Shown piece by piece: positions 25,441 through 37,455 of a stretch of DNA of 64,000 nucleotides. The stretch lies in assembly GCA_002005505.1 (NCBI GenBank), contig KV908396.1, positions 415,226-479,225 of the forward strand, in the 5' to 3' direction. Numbering within the stretch: position 1 is the stretch's first letter; each line of letters starts with the position of its first letter. Source of the DNA: Botryococcus braunii (lineage: Eukaryota; Chlorophyta; Trebouxiophyceae). The position numbers and the translations under genes are program-made. Below the pieces are notes generated by a model. It was not told the origin of the DNA and did no database searches. It was given only the letters and a program-made list of their open reading frames with translations.

Positions 25441-25487
25441 AGAGCTGTTCCAGCCCATCGGCCTCTACTGCCCGGACACATGAAATC

Positions 25488-25640
25488 ATCTTCTTTCACA
25501 AGGGTGGGATTCAAAAGACCACCCCATTGTTACAACGACCCAAACCCAGATATCTAAAGTGTCAAGTCACACCCGTCGAGCAGCCAGCTGGCGACCCACA
25601 GCGACCGTAGTAATGAATGAAGTAATGAAACTCACCCGAC
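25488..25640 (-). mobile_element. 5'-truncated non-LTR retrotransposon, 3' end fragment
   Basis: It matches the 3' UTR of the element at 22817 (CACAAGGGTGGGATT, AAAGACCA, GACCCAAACCCA, then CAGCTGGCGACCCACAG) in the same orientation. It ends in a (TCC)n stretch near 25645. No coding remains. Confidence 0.68.
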
Positions 25641-26740
25641 GCCTCCTCCTCCTCCTCCTCCTCCACTTGCGGCCCTCTTCCACGGCAGCGCTAGCGAGTG
25701 CGCGCAGCGCTGTGAGCAGTCCGGGCTACTAGTGAGCAGCGCTGCTCACTGAGTCCTTCCTGGACCCTCGCTGGGTTCTTTGCCTGCGTCCTGCGCATAC
25801 TGTGTGTTCACACGCAATCGTGTATGAACACACTGGATACGCTGGACGCGATGAGTATGCATTCAAAGGGCTCAGGCCGCGCTCCCTGCACAAGACTGTT
25901 CAATGTTGACCTGGCTGCCAAGGCCCCAGCGGATCATTCATTTCCGCCTGTCCAAGAACGCTTCTGTGCATTGGCGGTGGACCTTGTATGCCGTCAGATC
26001 TGCATGCGTTCTTGCCACTCTCTGACGCAGCATCTTCTTGATCAAGGGGCACAAAACGATAGAAGGCATCCAATACATACCCGCAAACCCTTGTCTTGAA
26101 CAAAGCAGCAGACCCACAAAGGGTTTCTTCTTAACACATGAATGCCTGATTATCTTAAATTTGTTATATATGTATCCTTCTGTCCTTCCGTGCTACCTTC
26201 CTCTGTTCCTCCCTTCCTTCCTGCTCCTGGTCAACATGGGGCTGTTCCAACGCCACAGTAATCAAGGGAAATTCAACGGGTCGAGCATTTTTGCGCCGCC
26301 GCATCATACCAACACTGTTTCAACAGCCAGAATGGACGAGGCAAACAACATGTGCACGGCTCATACTCAACCCCCGTCCAGGGAAAGGCCCTCCCTCTTT
26401 ATCTCCTAGCTATGCGAGCACTGCACTGTGGGCAGACAACTAAGTGCAGACTTGTCAAACCTGCGCAAGCCACGTTGGCTTTGAACCTCCTGCGGTTCCG
26501 AATGGTAAGTGGTTGAAAGGTCAATGAGTCTAGAGTATTTCAGCCACTCGAAGACTTCGCGATACTTCGCCACGCCTATGCTGCTGCAGCTCAACACTGG
26601 TCCTTCTTTTCTCATCACCACTCTATCGTGCACAGCAGGTCATGCAACACGAGCGTGGAGAGGCACATACATGTGCAACCTCTCCATCCCCCCTCCCGCA
26701 CCTTCAACCCCCCTCACTCTCTCATTCTCTCTTTTTGAGA
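25641..26740. other. No supported gene
   Basis: A short (CTC)n run near 25645-25660, then ordinary sequence. Frames are short and lack motifs. Confidence 0.4.
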
Positions 26741-26758
26741 GAGAGAGAGAGGGAGAGA

Positions 26759-26850
<92 letters not shown>
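26735..26850. repeat. (GA)n microsatellite
   Basis: About 55 GA units with a few GGGA interruptions. Confidence 0.97.
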
Positions 26851-26851
<1 letters not shown>

Positions 26852-26906
26852 GAGAGACGAGAGAGAGACTGCGCGTGCGTGGCCCCCGCTGTCGTACGGG
26901 GGTGGG

Positions 26907-27105
26907 CTAGGGCAAGGAGAGGTGTTCGGCAGTCATCTGCTGCAACATGGATATGGGCAGGCCGTCCATGGGCACGTGGCCCTCCGTGAAGCCCATGCTC
27001 ATGCCTCCTCCTCCAGCCATGTCCCCCATGGATGCCATCGGGTGGCTGCCACTGCTCTCCATCATGTGCGCCAGCGCGTCCAGCTCTTCCCCCCCGCCCC
27101 TGCCT
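26907..27105 (-). CDS. Probable terminal exon of a Met/Gly/Ser-rich protein
   Basis: After one of several possible acceptors near 27105-27090, an open minus-strand frame gives a Gly-rich start, then EELDALAHMMESSGSHPMAS, MGDMAGGGGMSMGFTEGHVP, and ends ISMLQQMTAEHLSLP with a stop at 26907-26909. The composition matches the exons at 28198-28615 and 28970-29074, so I place it as the last exon of that gene. The acceptor choice is not settled and no family is recognised. Confidence 0.45.
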
Positions 27106-27262
27106 GACTGGCTGCCGGCTCAGTGTGACCTCCGATGGCACCTGTGCAGAGTGCAGGACTCCGCGCCGCTCACGAGCCCGTGCGCAACATCCTAGGAAGG
27201 AGGGGGAGGGGGGACCGGTGAGGAAGAGATGGAGTAACAACGAGGAGGTGGAAGGGGAGACG

Positions 27263-27265
<3 letters not shown>

Positions 27266-27308
<43 letters not shown>

Positions 27309-27399
27309 GTGATGATGGTGGTGATGATGGTGGTGATGATGGTGATGATGCTGGTGATGATAGTGATGATGATGGTGATGATGATGGTGATGATGATGG

Positions 27400-27442
<43 letters not shown>

Positions 27443-27470
27443 AACGATGATGGTGGTGGTGGTGTTGATG
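27266..27470. repeat. (GAT)n / (GGT)n microsatellite
   Basis: About 200 bases of GAT with GGT interruptions. Open frames give only Asp, Met or His runs. Confidence 0.97.
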
Positions 27471-27587
27471 AGGAGGAGGCAGGGGTTTCAAGGAAGGCTA
27501 AGAGCCATAGAACGGTTTGAGGGAAGACACGGAAGTGGTAGATGTAGTGCAGAGCCCTAGAGCCTCATGCTACATAGCCCTCTTTCA

Positions 27588-27970
27588 TCAAGGGAATACG
27601 TGGCATACACAACAGGCTTTCACAAAGAGAAACCGGGGCGTGCACAGCAGCCTTTCACCATAAGAGTACGTGGAACACACAGCAATCGTCCACCAGGAGA
27701 CAGTGGGGCATACATGGCAGCCTTGCACCTGAAGAATATGCATATGGGGTATACACACTAGCTTTCTGCCAGTGGAAAAAACGGGACATGCACAGCAGCC
27801 TTCCACCGAAAGAACGGGGGACATGCACTGCAGCCTTGCACTGAAAGAACGAAGGACATGCACAGCAGCCTTCCACTGAAAGAACGAAGGACATGCACAG
27901 CAGCCTTGCACATGCAGCAGAAGAAACCGGGGACATGTGCGTGCACGGTAGCCTTTCACCCGAAGAGACC
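27588..27970. repeat. 33-bp-type minisatellite
   Basis: About eleven units with the core GGACATGCACAGCAGCCTT followed by a CCACTGAAAGAACGAA-like half. The units near 27790-27910 are nearly identical and the outer ones are diverged. Confidence 0.88.
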
Positions 27971-28119
27971 GGGGGCCTTGAAAGGTATGTGTCTAGGGGA
28001 GAGGAGACAGTCTCATGGCCGTCCAGCTCGCAAAGGGGGTCCACAGATACCTGGGAGGGGGAAAGAGGGTTCCAAGAGTTCCCCCCTGGGAGGGAGGGAG
28101 CTAGGGAAATATTAGTTGG

Positions 28120-28190
28120 CCACCAAAGACAAGGGTCCACCAAAGCCAAGGGTCCACCAAAGACAGGGGTCCACCAAAGACAGGGGTCTT
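28120..28190. repeat. 17-bp tandem repeat, four copies
   Basis: GGTCCACCAAAGACAGG-type units repeated four times immediately beside the donor of the exon ending at 28198. Confidence 0.9.
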
Positions 28191-28197
28191 AAGGTAC

Positions 28198-28615
28198 CTG
28201 TCGGGGGAAGGACGCTGGGAACAGCAACAGCCTGCGTTCCGCTTGATGGTACAGGGCGGCGAGGGTACTGCGGGGGGTTGTCCTGCGCCAAGAGGGCTGG
28301 ATCCGTGTTCATGCCCGTGATATCGAATAGCGTGTGCCCCATATAGCCCCCCAGGCCCACATGGTCCCCTGTGGCCGCCATGTGGCTGGATGATGAGGCA
28401 TCTGCGCCCATGTGGTCTGAAGATGCCACCGCGCCCATTGCGGCGCTCCCGGAGTTGTGCCCGGTGTAGCCCAGGGCGCCAATGTCGGCTCCGAAAACTG
28501 AATGCCTGCGCGTTTGCATTCTCGCGAGACTCAGAGCGGCACAGCTGAGAGACGCGGCAGAAGGTGGAGAGGAAGCAGTGGAAGTTGAAAGATGCAGGAG
28601 ACCATCGCAAGACAT
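28198..28615 (-). CDS. Exon of a Ser/Gly/Ala-rich protein, unknown
   Basis: Minus-strand open frame from an ATG at 28615 (preceded by a TTAGCTTCAG acceptor-like site) to an ACAG|GTACCT donor at 28198. It reads SVFGADIGALGYTGHNSGSA, MGAVASSDHMGADASSSSHM, then GLGGYMGHTLFDITGMN and a Pro-rich end. High Met/Gly/Ser content links it to the exons on either side. The true 5' border may instead be an inner acceptor near 28495. Confidence 0.45.
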
Positions 28616-28784
28616 TGCTGAAGCTAAAAGAGGGGCATTTATTGTTTGACTATGGGTCGCATTTGGCTGTAGGGCTGCAAGTGAGGGAGGGTGTGATAGA
28701 CCCCAGCCCCGGCCGGGAGGGAGACTCCTGATGCTTATGGGCCATCGTCAAGTCCTGGCCATGGCGTTTTAGTAGCAGTAGCAG

Positions 28785-28905
28785 TAGCAGGAGGAGGAGG
28801 AGGAGGAGGAGGAGGAGGAGGAGGAGGAGGAGGAGGAGGAGGAGGAGGAGGAGGAGGCGGAGGAGGAGGAAGAGGAGGACGAGGAGGAGGTGGAGGAGGA
28901 GGCGG
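28785..28905. repeat. (GGA)n microsatellite
   Basis: About 35 GGA units with a few substitutions, preceded by three GTAGCA units. Confidence 0.95.
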
Positions 28906-28969
28906 ACCCGCCCATCCTGACCATGCTGGGGGTTGAAGAGCGCCCAGAAGCCCCCTGGACCTGTCTCAC

Positions 28970-29074
28970 TGGTGCGTCCGTTGTGGCCATCCGAGAGGGG
29001 GACGAGCCGGATCCCCCAAACAAGCCTTCTTGCTGCATTTGGCCCAATGCAGCCTGTGCATGGTTGAGCAAATC
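28970..29074 (-). CDS. Exon of a Gln/Gly/Ser-rich protein, unknown
   Basis: A minus-strand exon of exactly 35 codons lies between an AAATCAG acceptor and a CCA|GTGAGA donor. It encodes DLLNHAQAALGQMQQEGLFG followed by GSGSSPSRMATTDAP. Both borders are phase 0. It probably belongs with the exons at 28198-28615 and 26907. Confidence 0.45.
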
Positions 29075-29124
29075 CTGATTTAAGTCATGCAGCAAATATA
29101 GGAATTGAAAGGAGTGTGTACGGT

Positions 29125-29590
29125 TGTTGAGATTAAGCTCGCCATTGGAAGCACTTAGTCACCCTCAAGGCTACTGAGCTACAATTCCTGAATCATGAAA
29201 TCACAGAATTGTTTGCATGGATTGCCTGTCTACCAGGTAATCCATGCCGTGACCAGTAATTTTTTTAATAAAAGCTTCCAGTAGATTGCCGGCAATAATA
29301 TGGTGTCAAGTGCTGATGATGGGACTTCAATCCCTCAGCCCCTCAATTGTTCCGCTTCATGGAACCTTGAAATGTAAGCAGCTGCTGCTTCACGACCCCT
29401 CCCCTCACCTGCTATTGGTCTGTTCCTTTCTCTTCATCTCTCCTCTTTTTTCATATCTGGGCACCCCCCCCCCTTTCCCTGTTTTACCTCTATTCTCCCC
29501 CCCTTTGACTCTCTCTTTCCCCAGCTCCACTACCACTAGAGAACTCCCGTCTTCCCCCTCATGTTCATCTCCCTCCCTCCTTTCCTCCCC
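29125..29590. other. No supported gene
   Basis: Ordinary sequence that becomes increasingly C/T-rich towards the microsatellite block. Confidence 0.4.
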
Positions 29591-29596
29591 CCCCCC

Positions 29597-30225
<629 letters not shown>

Positions 30226-30308
30226 CCCCCCCCCACATCTCCCTCCCCCTCTCTCCCCCTCCCTCCCTCCAACTCACCCCTCCCTTCTCTCTCACTCTCT
30301 CCCTCCCT

Positions 30309-30310
<2 letters not shown>

Positions 30311-30369
<59 letters not shown>

Positions 30370-30475
30370 CGTGCGTGCGTGCGTGCGTGCGTGTGTGTGT
30401 GTGTGTGTGTGCGTACGTGCGTGCGTGTGTGTGTGTGTGGTGTGTGTGTGCGCGCGCGTGTGCGTGCGCAAGAGC
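30311..30475. repeat. (GT)n/(GCGT)n microsatellite
   Basis: A GT run of about 28 units, followed by GCGT tetramers and more interrupted GT. Confidence 0.95.
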
Positions 30476-30594
30476 GCGGGTGCACGCGGGTTGCACATAC
30501 GCACTGGCTCTCATGCGAATGTCTGTGCGTGCACCTTTGTATAAATTCCCGGAACTCCTCACTTTCCCAGTGAAGGCAGCATGGAGTTGAAGCA

Positions 30595-30965
30595 CAGCAA
30601 GGAGGTGGGAGTACAGCAAGTGGGGGAAAGTACAGGCAATGAGGTGGACGTACAGGCCAGGGGTCAAAAGTACCGCAAGGGGTTGGAAGTACACGCAAGG
30701 AGGTGGACGTACAGGTAAGGGGTCAAAAGTACCGCAAGGGGTTGGAAGTACACGCAAGGAGGTGGACGTACAGGTAAGGGGTCAAAAGTACAGGCAAGGA
30801 GGTGGAAGCGCAGGTCAGGAGGTGGAAGTACAGGTGAGGGCTCGAAAGTACAGCAAGAGGGTGGAGTTACATGCAAGGTGGTGGGAATACAGGGAAAGGG
30901 GCGGAAGTGCAGGCAAGGAGGTGAGAGTACCGGCCAGGAGATTAAAGGTACAGCAAGGGGCGAAG
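30595..30965. repeat. About 21-bp minisatellite with 63-bp higher-order unit
   Basis: Units such as AGGTGGAAGTACAGGCAAGG recur about every 20-21 bases. Between about 30640 and 30790 they are organised into nearly identical units of about 63 bp containing GGGGTCAAAAGTACCGCAAG. Confidence 0.88.
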
Positions 30966-31129
30966 CTAATGGGGGTTGGGTGCCCCTCACCATGACAGTA
31001 GCGGGTTCAGGATCTGATGCTTCCACCAGCAGCTTCCGATGCCCTGCCCCATCCCATTGCAGACCCCCTCATTCAGATCCCCGTTCTGCCCAACCTTCCC
31101 TTGCCTTCCGCAGAACCCAACCTTGCCTT

Positions 31130-31415
31130 TTCTTCTACCCAGAACCCTGCCTTGTACCCAGAACCCTGCCTTGCACCCAGAACCCTGCCTTGTACCCAGA
31201 ACCCTGCCTTGCACCCAGAACCCTGTCTTGTACCCAGAACCCTGCCTTGTACCCAGAACCCTGCCATGTACCCAGAACCTTTGCCTTCTATGCAGATCCT
31301 TGCCTTGTACCCAGAACCTTTGCCTTCTATGCAGATCCTTGCCTTGTACCCAGAACCTTTGCCTTCTATGCGGATCCTTGCCTTGCCTTCTACGTAGAAC
31401 CTTGCCTTGCCTTCT
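31130..31415. repeat. 19-bp and 39-bp minisatellites
   Basis: About seven copies of a 19-bp unit (ACCCAGAACCCTGCCTTGT) are followed by about three copies of a 39-bp unit containing CCTTTGCCTTCTATGCAGAT. Confidence 0.92.
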
Positions 31416-31639
31416 ACCGAGTTCCTACATCTAAAATTATCACGTGCTCGGCCTGGACTATCAACACGTATGACACAACCGAAGACAGGTCCCCCCTCTT
31501 CCCCTGGGGGGAATTGTTTGCGCTGTTACTGCCAGGCGTGGCACAGAGAGAGAAACTGGAAGGGGTCTTCACATGATTCGATCTAGCCCGCTCTCATGGG
31601 CCGACCGAGGGGATCAGGCTTCCAAACAACCCCATAGCA

Positions 31640-31870
31640 GAAAGAGTTGCTTCCCCCTCTCCACTCCCCAGCCCCCCCGCTCCCCCACCCCATGCACCCC
31701 AGCCCCCCTCCCCAAGGGAGCTTCCATAACACTCTCCCTCCCCAGCCCTCCCCCTCCCCAAGGGAACTTGCTACCAAACCCCACTCCCCAGCCCACGCCT
31801 TCATAAGGGAGATTGCATACTATTTCCCACTCCCAAGCCTCATCCCCCCCACCCCCCCCCCCCCCAAAAC
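31640..31870. repeat. C-rich degenerate repeat
   Basis: Repeated CCCCACTCCCCAGCCC and CAAGGGAGcTT-like segments about every 60 bases, ending in a C run. Confidence 0.6.
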
Positions 31871-32010
31871 AGACATTGCAGCTCTTCACCTCGACCTCCG
31901 CGTAGCCTCAAGTCCAAGCCATCACAGTGTTATGGTTCCGAGCCTCAAGTCCAAGCCATCACAATGTTATGATTCCGGGACCATTATGATGTTTTGCCAT
32001 GGTACATTAC

Positions 32011-32984
<974 letters not shown>

Positions 32985-32999
32985 CTGCGCCCCAACCAG

Positions 33000-33265
33000 A
33001 CAACCCCCTTCCACTCATACCAAACATATAAACCCCTTGCACTCATACCAAGCATATAACCCCCTTCCACTCATACCTAGCATATAACTCCCTTCCACTC
33101 ATACCAAACATATAACCCCCTTGCACTCATACCAAGCATATAACCCCCTTTCACTCACACCAGGCATATAAGCCCCTTGCACGCATACCAAGCATATAAC
33201 CCCCTTGCACTCACACCAAGCATATAACCCCCTTCCACTCATACCAACCATATAACCCCCTTCCA
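33000..33265. repeat. 27-28-bp minisatellite
   Basis: About nine or ten units of CCCCTTGCACTCATACCAAG followed by CATATAA, with one or two substitutions each. Confidence 0.93.
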
Positions 33266-33299
33266 CTTACCCAAGAACTGCTTTTGCCGCATTGCACAT

Positions 33300-34260
33300 T
33301 GAAAGATTGATGAATGAATGGTTGATGATTTGATTTACGCGATTGACCAATGATTGTAATGTGATCATCTTTTACCCCGTGACTTATGCTGCTCTACTGC
33401 ATTCAAAGCTTAAGTGTGACGAGCCCGGCCTGGGTCTATGACATCGGATATCTGAAATACCCCCGGATGGGTGGGTGGTCCCCATCTGTGGCACACCCAG
33501 CTGGGAGGATCCCCTCTGTGTTTTGAGAAGCTGCTCTGCCCTGCCTTTCACAACGAAACCACCTTCCTCAAAAACTCCCGATGCGCATGGCAAAACCAAT
33601 TGTAGATGGAGGTTCCCCATTCCAATCCACACACCGCTTCCACACTCCAAACTCAATCTAACCCACACACCCCTTCCCCATTCCTACCAACGCACTGCTC
33701 TCCCCCTCAGACTTCCCTTCTGCCCTCCCTTCTGCCTCATTTTGTATGAATCTGTCCTGGAGGAGCCTCACTCCTCCTGCCTCTCCTCCTCGTCCTGATC
33801 TTGCAACATCTGTATATCGCAACCCTTGATCTTCTCCCTGAATCCTGGGCCCAGCCCTAGCCCTTGCTTTGCTAACCCTAATACTAAACGCTAATTTAAA
33901 TTCGAAACCCTAATCCAGGGCCCCGGCCCTGACCCTGGCCCTTGCCTTGCTTCCAGAGAGCCCCCTGCTCTTGGAGTGGGGCGAAGGAGGTTGTATGTGT
34001 GGCTTGAGTTTAAACATAGATTTCAATGCTTTGACCCTACCAAGTTGCCTTTGTGTCTCCTCAATACAGCTAATGAGCTGGATACCTGCATCTCCTCTTG
34101 CAGGACCTTGAGGTGCATGATGTGCTCGCACCTTCCGCAAAAACCTTCGCTAGAAATGATGTTGAGACACCTGGTGCGTGCGGACGATTGAATCGTGAAT
34201 TCACGGTAGGCAGGGGTGAAGGGGGAAAGGGAAGCAAAGGTGGCTTTTGCATGTACAAAA
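33300..34260. other. No firmly supported gene; one possible exon
   Basis: Mostly ordinary sequence. A minus-strand stretch at about 34170-34091 between a CACCAG and a GTATCC site encodes CLNIISSEGFCGRCEHIMHL and eight more residues. It has a CxxC pair and looks protein-like, but it does not join in phase with the neighbouring exon at 34635. Confidence 0.3.
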
Positions 34261-34362
34261 CGTGCACATGCATTCCCCCCCACCCCCCCCCCCCTAAAAA
34301 AAAAACACCCACCCCTACATACCCACATCTCCCATACCCCCACCACCCTCCCCCCCCCCCCC

Positions 34363-34532
<170 letters not shown>

Positions 34533-34634
34533 CCTGACCGGCTCTTGAGCCTGCACATACGAAGGTATGGATGTTGTGGTACTAGGACCATTATTGGAAG
34601 ACTGTAGTAATCAAGATAAGTAGCAAACACTTAC

Positions 34635-35142
34635 CCCAACCTTGACCTCACTGGGTGTTCCGCGGTTTACAGACAGTCCATCAAGCCCAACATGGATGTT
34701 CTCCACCCCTGTTGCTTGCGCCAGCGTATTGAGGATGGAAGCAGCGGCTGCAAGCTGTTCAACATCAATCTGTGACTCTCCAGCTCTGTACGTGATCCCA
34801 TCCGTTCCCACACGTATGCCGCTCCCTCCCCCATTCCCGCTTAGAGTTACCCCAGCCCCACTGAGCTGAACGCCTTGGTTGAGGGAGAAGCCTGAGGGGT
34901 TGTTTGGCCGGTTGTACAAAACTGCGGAGGCTGACGCCGAGGGAGATCGGGACGTCGTCGACTGCAGTGGAAGTACGGAGGAGGAGCGGGAGGGGGGCAA
35001 TGTTCCTAGAACTGGGGTGGAGTCGCTGAGGAATGCAGGAATGGGGTTAACTTGCGCTACGCGGAGATTCTGAGCAGCTCGAACGAGGGGTGAATTCTGC
35101 CGAGCATCAATGATGGCATTCGCCAGCAGTCCCCCAGGCAAC
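34635..35142 (-). CDS. Exon of a Ser/Gly/Asn-rich protein, unknown
   Basis: A minus-strand exon after a TCTGGACAG acceptor, ending in phase 0 at GGG|GTAAGT. It encodes about 169 residues: LPGGLLANAIIDARQNSPLV, a Ser/Thr/Pro-rich middle, GAGVTLSGNGGGSGIRVGTD, then ILNTLAQATGVENIHVGLDG. Gly-Asn-rich repeats and the absence of Cys resemble structural secreted proteins. It may be the upstream part of the gene whose exons follow at 32984-32011. The 5' start was not found. Confidence 0.5.
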
Positions 35143-35144
35143 CT

Positions 35145-35730
35145 GTCCAGAAGTACTTTTCCTCTGATCTTACGAGTTGATGTAGTGTGTAGTTTTGCTC
35201 GCCTGAGGCTCAGAAGATAGTAGGCAGCAGGGGGTTACCTCGCCGCTTAATCTCGGAAAAACAAGAACCTCATATACAACTATTACACTTTATTTCAAAT
35301 TCATGTGTTTAATATTATTTCACTTGGTCAAGACGGCTGGCTACGACCCCTCCTTTGTACAAGAACAATATCCCGAGTACGACAATGTAACATATTCTTT
35401 GGAGTCCGTGCGCTTACTCTGACCCCAAGGTAGGATTTCGCCCAGGCTGAGCGCTTACAATACAGGCTGCAGTCACAAGAGAAAGTTTTAGGCAGCACGC
35501 AAAGGGAAATCTCGGCCGCATCGGATTGGACCTTTCGCTAGTATTCTGCTTTTAGGGCGTTGGAGCTCATTTAATTCCCTGATCACTGGAACCAAAATCG
35601 CGTGTTTCAGCTGAATGCCAGATGCTTTCTGTTGCATTGGTCTGAATTCAGCTTTCGCTGCTGACAATCGGGTCCACGCGACAACAATGTACCAGGGCCT
35701 GCGGTACTGTCTTGTTGTCGGCCTCCGTGA
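35145..35730. other. Left flank of the transposon complex
   Basis: A/T-rich unique sequence up to the edge of the left Kangaroo-like element. No gene is supported. An open frame starting at 35615 merely runs from flank into the element. Confidence 0.5.
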
Positions 35731-35732
35731 TT

Positions 35733-35859
35733 GCTACGAAGCCTTTGTCTGCCAATCCAGAGTCCCCAATCGGGTTTACAATAGGTTGACTGAGCCTTTT
35801 GAGGTGGCCTTAGGGCTTGGAGACCCTACTCTAGTGGGAAATTTTCCACCAGACCATCC
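35733..35859 (-). repeat. Repeat B of the left Kangaroo-like element
   Basis: 127 bp, reverse complement of B1 (58414-58540) and B2 (58801-58927). It starts GCTACGAAGCC on the plus strand and forms the outer end of the left copy. Confidence 0.92.
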
Positions 35860-37449
35860 ACCTCCCCAGTATCCCAACTGGCAGCCTGCTGACACGCTGG
35901 CTGTCCTGCAGCATGCAGGATCCCCTTTGGCAGCCATCCTAGAGTGCCCCAGACTCTTGGGTATGGCTGACACCATGCTATTGGGCCGCCAAATTCCTTG
36001 TCAGCCTGGACCTCCCCTTAGCGCAGCAACCGCAGACCAATATTTCCAATGGCTCACTAGGGCCAATACCATCCAGCTGCTAGCCATAAAAGGAGCCACC
36101 ATGCAGAAGAAGCTCAGCGCCTTTGATAGGTTCTGCGAATTCATGCGTGACACCGGCCGCCATGCCCTTCAGGCGACCCCCCAAGACATCAAAGTCCACA
36201 TGACCCTGTGGGCTACTTCCAGTGGCAGATACAAGCATCAAGGCTTGGACCTTGTCGCCCCCATCAGCATGCGATGCTTACTGTCCTTCTTAGCCACCGA
36301 GTTTGACCGCTATGCCACCACACATGGCAACTGGGATCCCCTCCACGGCCGAGGTAACCCCTCCATTGAGCTACCTTTGAAACCCGTGCATTGCCGCCTG
36401 CCTTGCTCCTCCGTATCGTATTTTGAATAAACGTGTAACCAGTTTGTAAACGTGTAAGTGATGTACAGACTTGCACCTGCCGTAGGAAATCCCGTGCGCT
36501 CCCTTGATGTGGCTGAGTGGGCCACTGGCTACACTCGCTGGCTGGCCCATCTGGGCTACAATCCCCAGTCTGCACATCCCTGGAGTTTGGACGACCTGCG
36601 CCACGTGCTTGAACGTTTGGATGCTCGCATCGCCAGCACCACTGGTGTCCCTTTGCTCCGCCTTCACCGGGATGCCTTCACCATGACCATCTTGTGGGAG
36701 ACTTGCTCCAGGGGGGCTACTGCGGTCTCCTGGTGTCTGGATGACCTGTGGTTGGCCTCGGGTGTGCCCCCCCCCCCCCTTTCTCCCTCGCCAGTTACCC
36801 CCCCCACCCCTTTAACCCTGGTGGCCTGCCCCGCCATCCCTTGGCCCCCCTGCCAGGCCTTCCTGCGCTGTCACCGTCAGTTTCCCATACTGCCCCCATA
36901 TCCCCTCGCTCTCTTCATGACTGTGTGCTTGCGGTTGCAGGGGTCCCTGCTGCCCCCTATCTGTTCCCCACTCTGCACGTTCCGCTTGGCGCGACCATCT
37001 TCTTCAAGGCTATAGAGCTCAAGCACAACTTGCACCCAGAGGTGATGATCGTCACCCGCAGAGACGGCCCCCTGTGCCCCATCCAACGCCTCCACACCTT
37101 GCTCGCCCAGTCTGCTGCCCTGGGTCACCCCGTCACCCAGTTCCTGTGTCGCCCCTTGTCTGCCAACAAGGACCAATTCCTCGAGCGCAGCCTCAGCGTG
37201 GCTGCCTTTGAAGACGACATCGACACCCATTTTACAGCTGCCAACATCCCTTACCATGCTACCCTCCACGGGAGCCGGCGTGGTGCACTGCAGCACCATG
37301 ACCAGCAAGGGCAGTCCCTGGAAGCTCTCGGTCTTCTTGCCCAGATCAAGACCCCCAACGTGACCAAGCGCTACATCGATCCTAACCGCCACCTGCCCTC
37401 CAAGTTGCCCAAAGGGAAGCGCCCTAACAAAAGAGCTCGCCTGGCCTGA
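35733..37449 (+). pseudogene. Tyrosine recombinase (YR) of the left element, frame-broken
   Basis: The YR inserts the circular DNA copy of DIRS-type elements. Three pieces are seen. An N-terminal part (to about 36385) has LSAFDRFCEFMRDTGRHA, like a core-binding domain. A middle part (about 36485-36780) has the box I arginine in WETCSRGATAV. A C-terminal part to 37449 has HGSRRG (37267-37284, the HxxR motif) and the nucleophile Tyr in TKRYIDP (37372-37374). The gap at about 36386-36484 looks like a small intron (GTGCAT donor, CCGTAG acceptor). Two poly-C runs near 36770 and 36798 shift the frame before the catalytic half. The Lys/beta-strand motif was not placed. The start codon is unclear. 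The gene ends 6 bp from the convergent RT gene. Confidence 0.85.
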
Positions 37450-37455
37450 CCATGC

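Noticed and set aside
27588..27970. CRISPR-like array (regular repeats of about 33 bp)
   Set aside because: There are no unique spacers; units are directly adjacent and diverge gradually as in minisatellites, and the genome is eukaryotic.
33860..33925. Telomere-like CCCTAA words
   Set aside because: Only scattered AACCCTAAT words without a tandem array.
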